A stretch of 64,000 nucleotides of DNA from contig JAFXSM010000042.1 of assembly GCA_017525605.1 (NCBI GenBank), positions 1 through 64,000 of the forward strand, given 5' to 3'. Below are positions 61,005 through 64,000 of the stretch, in pieces (position 1 is the stretch's first letter; each line of letters starts with the position of its first letter). The notes beneath the pieces are model-generated. The model worked only from the letters and a program-made list of their open reading frames with translations, made no database searches and was not told the origin of the DNA. This DNA comes from Treponema sp. GTDB taxonomy: Bacteria; Spirochaetota; Spirochaetia; Treponematales; Treponemataceae. The position numbers and the translations under genes were made by a program.

Positions 61005-62148
61005 ACAGCCGAAGACGGAAGAAATTCAGCAAACGCAAATTGCAATTGAGGATGAGGAAAATCCGGAGGATATGTCGGAAGTTTTCGATTTGATTTGGGA
61101 CGACGAAAAATCGAGCGCGAAAACGGAAGCAGCGGATATGTCGGACATTTTCGACGAGATTTGGGACGGAAAAAGCACGACTGCGACCGCAAAAATCAGC
61201 GAATTCGAAAAACGCGAAAAAATGGCTAGGTCTGGCGGCATAGAAAATGTCGACGAAAAGCAATTAAAAGATGTAAAATATGACGACAAATCTGCGGAAG
61301 AAAATCAGGAACCGCAGGCAATCGTAACATTCAGGGAAGTTCCGCGATATTCGGAGACGGCAACTTCAAAATGGGCAACAAAAGAAAGCTACGAGCAGGA
61401 CTTCATTCCGGGAATGAAATCTTACGAAGAGGAGCTGGGGCTTTCCGACGAAAGGCAGAAGTGGAAGACGGACAACAATTCATTTTTGCGCGCGCCGGAC
61501 AATGACGTCGAGGTAATCGAAAAGCCGAAAGAAGAAAAAACAGTTGCGGCGGAGATAATTTCGTTTTTGGATTCGGAAAAAGAAGAAGAGACTCAATCGG
61601 ATTCGAAAGACGTTCTGGAAGAAATCTTGAGCGGAAACTCAAGCGAAAAGCAGAAAGCGCAACAGGCGGAAAAGCACGCGAAAAATGCAAAATCCGCAAC
61701 TGAAACTGCGCACGAAAAAGACAACGGAAGCGAAAACGCAAAAGAGAGCGTTGAAAAGAACGAAGCGAACAACGAAAAAGTCGAAGAAAACGAAGAAGTT
61801 TTCGTAGAAACGACAGACGGAAACGAAATCCGAAGTGAAAATTCGGAAAGTGCGGCGGAAAAACGCGCGGCTGAAAATGCAAGTAAGAAAACTGTAAATA
61901 AAAAAGTGAACAAGGGGCCGGAAATTCAGACAGTTTCGGAAAAATCTGAGAAAATCGGAAAGGCTGAATCTAGCGGCACAAATCAAGACGAAGAGAAAAA
62001 CGACCACCATTGGCTTTTGTGGGCTTTTCTCGGATGCGGAATCATAGGATTCTTCATCTTCTTCCTGCTGTTTTGGAAAAGAGATGATGACGAGGAAGAT
62101 GAAGAAGGCAAGAAAAAACAAAAAGTGAGCGACGAGGAATCAAAATGA
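60997..62148 (+). CDS. 3' part of the transglutaminase/TPR protein after the frameshift
   Basis: Frame-shifted continuation of the preceding gene, about 383 residues. The first residues (NVEQPKTEEIQQTQIAI) repeat an in-frame segment encoded at 60660-60710, which proves the two parts belong together. Two short repeats, DMSEVFDLIWDDE and DMSDIFDEIWDGK, follow, then a Lys/Glu-rich coil. A C-terminal membrane helix (WLLWAFLGCGIIGFFIFFLLFW) and an acidic/basic tail close the protein. No ribosome site precedes it, so it is not expected to be translated alone. Together the protein would be anchored in the inner membrane with its enzyme domain in the periplasm. Confidence 0.85.
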   Translation, partial: NVEQPKTEEIQQTQIAIEDEENPEDMSEVFDLIWDDEKSSAKTEAADMSDIFDEIWDGKSTTATAKISEFEKREKMARSGGIENVDEKQLKDVKYDDKSAEENQEPQAIVTFREVPRYSETATSKWATKESYEQDFIPGMKSYEEELGLSDERQKWKTDNNSFLRAPDNDVEVIEKPKEEKTVAAEIISFLDSEKEEETQSDSKDVLEEILSGNSSEKQKAQQAEKHAKNAKSATETAHEKDNGSENAKESVEKNEANNEKVEENEEVFVETTDGNEIRSENSESAAEKRAAENASKKTVNKKVNKGPEIQTVSEKSEKIGKAESSGTNQDEEKNDHHWLLWAFLGCGIIGFFIFFLLFWKRDDDEEDEEGKKKQKVSDEESK

Positions 62149-64000
62149 ATGTGAAAAATGAAAAAAACGTAAGCGAAAAATTCAAAATGTTGAAAAGAGC
62201 TTTATCGATTGTTCTCGCCTCGTTCATCCTGATTTTTACGAACTGCGACTCATGGATGAAGAGCGACGAATTTTTCGGAATAATCGACGAGGAAGTAAAA
62301 TATGCGAACGCGGAAAAAATCAGCGTGTTCGTAAGGTACGCAAACACGAAGGAAGGAACGACGAACATCGACGGAACTACGACGCAGAAAGTTGAAGTTC
62401 CGTTCACTGTCTCTGCCGTAACGAGCGACGCATACGGATTTTACAAATGGGCAGCGTTCTCGACTTCGGATTATTCGACAGGCCGCCAGCACGCGATTCT
62501 TTTCAATGACGAGGCGGATTACATCGACTCATTCCTCCCGAAAGAAATATCAAGCTCAATCGTAACTTTTGACGACCCGTACTCGCCGGAAACGACCGTC
62601 ACGATAAACAGCGCACGAAACGACATATTCATCATTCCGATTGTCGCGGAAAGACCGAAAATCGCGACTTCATTGCCGGCTTCGGGCGCGTCGAACGTCG
62701 TAAAGAACATGGCTATCCGCGTCGTATTCTCGAAGAAGATGGACGAGACGACGCTTTTGGACACGGACGAATCGGGCAACGTCGTTCTCTCCGACAAAAT
62801 CGATATTTACAGAACATACGGAGACTTCGACAACATCACTCTCAAATCGATAAAAGACATTTTCACGAACGTAAGCTTGGGAGCGACAGGAAAAACACTC
62901 ACAATCCGACTCGCAAGCGGAAAGACGATGCCGCCGAACACGAGTATCCGCGTAATCATCGACGGCGAAGTGAAGGACGCTTACGGATACGAGATGGGAC
63001 AGGAATCGACAATCCTCTTCACGACAGGAACTGCGTCTGACTCGCTCTCACCGACAATTCAGGAAATCCGCGGAGGATTTGCGGACTCAAACAGCTGGGG
63101 CTTCAACCAGAACCAGGTCGACTCCGACCCGGCATATCACGTTTCTTCGACGAATCTGGACGCATTCTCGACGGACGACACGGACTCAATCAGCGCGAAG
63201 ATTCTCGCACACAGAACGACAGGACTCGTCAATCTCTGGGTCTACGCGCTCGACATCACGGAGACGAACTCAACGCCGACGGAAGCGGACGTCTACCAGA
63301 TTACGCTCACCGCGACGAGCCTCACAAACTCTTCGGGCAACGCTTCGGAAGGCGCAAAGGAAAAAGAGTTCTTCGCATACGAATCGGGCGGAAATTCTTC
63401 GGACGTGGCGATGTACGACAACACGCACGGCTGCCAGATTGCGTACGACGTCAGCGACCTGCCTGACGGTCTCATCAGAATCGACGTGGGCGTTACTGAC
63501 ACAATCGGAAACGACTCGTTCACGCCTGTCTGCGTTGACAACTCGAAAGGCAACTACTACAAGTCAATCTACGTCATAAAAGACACGACAAAACCAGATG
63601 CGGAATCGAACTTCGAAAAACTCAAGTCTGACTCTGCGGACGCTCCTTACGGCTGGTACAACGCCACAACAATCGGAACAATGGAAATCTACGAGGAAGA
63701 CGACAACCTCATCATCGACAACGGAAACACAAAGCTCGTCTCGCTGCCAGAAAACATGAAGTGGATTTTCAAGATTGGCGGAGACTCAAGCTGGAAACCA
63801 AGCACTTCTGACTCAGGCTGGAAAATCATCAAAGGCAACAGATACAGGATTGCGGACGCAAGCTGCGACACTGACGGACCTGTGGACATTCAGATGAGGC
63901 TCATGGACGACTTGGGCAACATCTCTGACGCTGTTCACCTTGAGTCAATCATGTACGACGGAACGAAGCCTGCAATCGGAACTCTTTCTTGGACTGGCGA
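62145..64000 (+). CDS. Large Ig-like lipoprotein (3' partial)
   Basis: Starts at ATG 62145, overlapping the previous stop (ATGA), and stays open to the window end, more than 618 codons. The lipobox is LIFTNC followed by DSW. After about 150 residues an SbsA/Big_5-type Ig-like domain appears (TSLPASGASNVVKNMAIRVVFSKKMDE, with a matching TMPPNTSIRVIIDGEVKDAYG strand pair). Further Ig-like modules follow (KDTTKPDAES, LMDDLGNISD, YDGTKPAIGT). The Asp/Asn-rich loops could bind calcium. A long extracellular or periplasmic rod is likely, co-produced with the transglutaminase-like proteins. Confidence 0.85.
   Translation, partial: MNVKNEKNVSEKFKMLKRALSIVLASFILIFTNCDSWMKSDEFFGIIDEEVKYANAEKISVFVRYANTKEGTTNIDGTTTQKVEVPFTVSAVTSDAYGFYKWAAFSTSDYSTGRQHAILFNDEADYIDSFLPKEISSSIVTFDDPYSPETTVTINSARNDIFIIPIVAERPKIATSLPASGASNVVKNMAIRVVFSKKMDETTLLDTDESGNVVLSDKIDIYRTYGDFDNITLKSIKDIFTNVSLGATGKTLTIRLASGKTMPPNTSIRVIIDGEVKDAYGYEMGQESTILFTTGTASDSLSPTIQEIRGGFADSNSWGFNQNQVDSDPAYHVSSTNLDAFSTDDTDSISAKILAHRTTGLVNLWVYALDITETNSTPTEADVYQITLTATSLTNSSGNASEGAKEKEFFAYESGGNSSDVAMYDNTHGCQIAYDVSDLPDGLIRIDVGVTDTIGNDSFTPVCVDNSKGNYYKSIYVIKDTTKPDAESNFEKLKSDSADAPYGWYNATTIGTMEIYEEDDNLIIDNGNTKLVSLPENMKWIFKIGGDSSWKPSTSDSGWKIIKGNRYRIADASCDTDGPVDIQMRLMDDLGNISDAVHLESIMYDGTKPAIGTLSWTG

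Noticed and set aside
60970..62148. Independent gene starting at ATG 60970
   Set aside because: The ATG is inside the upstream gene with no ribosome site, and the duplicated segment shows the frame is a continuation after one extra A.
1..64000. CRISPR array, prophage or defence island
   Set aside because: No regularly spaced repeats, phage structural genes or recognised defence genes other than the addAB recombination nuclease were seen.

Overview
The window looks like chromosome from a gut- or rumen-type spirochaete close to Treponema. The inference rests on a chemotaxis receptor, a CHASE2 cyclase, many secreted proteins and lipoproteins with spirochaete-like lipoboxes, a PL9 pectate lyase and strong GGAGG ribosome binding sites. 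There is no rRNA, CRISPR array, prophage or intact insertion sequence.

Layout. 1-710: end of an unidentified gene and an XRE regulator with a palindromic operator. 711-7646: addA/addB recombination exonuclease. 7708-8094: two structured repeat elements. 8099-9466: hisD. 9639-14121: a secreted protein, then a two-component operon that starts with a secreted protein and faces another secreted protein. 14144-14334: third repeat element. 14420-16261: a lipoprotein and a HisA-HisI-HisE fusion. 16421-21457: small secreted proteins leading to a membrane-anchored PL9 pectate lyase. 21678-24661: DTW tRNA-modification enzyme, Nudix hydrolase, membrane protein, orphan TRAP binding protein. 24751-26800: chemotaxis receptor with a homopolymer frameshift at its start. 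26911-33128: tRNA-Cys, secreted GH3 hexosaminidase, GNAT, UPF0210 protein, tandem ABC ATPase. 33243-40563: secreted hydrolase, secreted repeat protein, an acidic Hsp70-like/LysM membrane protein and a lytic transglycosylase. 40596-42352: shikimate kinase, PrsW-like protease, tRNA-fMet, tRNA-Ser, tRNA-Arg, SRP RNA. 42520-45399: SH3 protein and CHASE2 cyclase. 45415-45571: fourth repeat element. 45606-50393: leftward STAS, YgiQ, GGDEF and SlyD genes. 50640-54803: beta-helix surface protein, a 19-residue membrane peptide, NifU-like protein, TetR regulator, rRNA methyltransferase. 55084-64000: a large envelope module with two transglutaminase/TPR paralogues (one with the active-site Cys, one without), the second interrupted by a single-A frameshift and followed with ATGA overlap by an Ig-like lipoprotein that runs off the window.

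The main themes are envelope biogenesis, carbohydrate use and signalling (two-component system, chemotaxis receptor, diguanylate cyclase, class III cyclase, STAS protein). The strongest candidate for something undescribed is the family of four intergenic elements at 7708-7899, 7933-8094, 14144-14334 and 45415-45571. Each is a nested set of perfect inverted repeats around a hairpin core. The arm sequences differ from copy to copy while pairing is kept, which implies selection on structure. Three copies share an identical 22-nt core.
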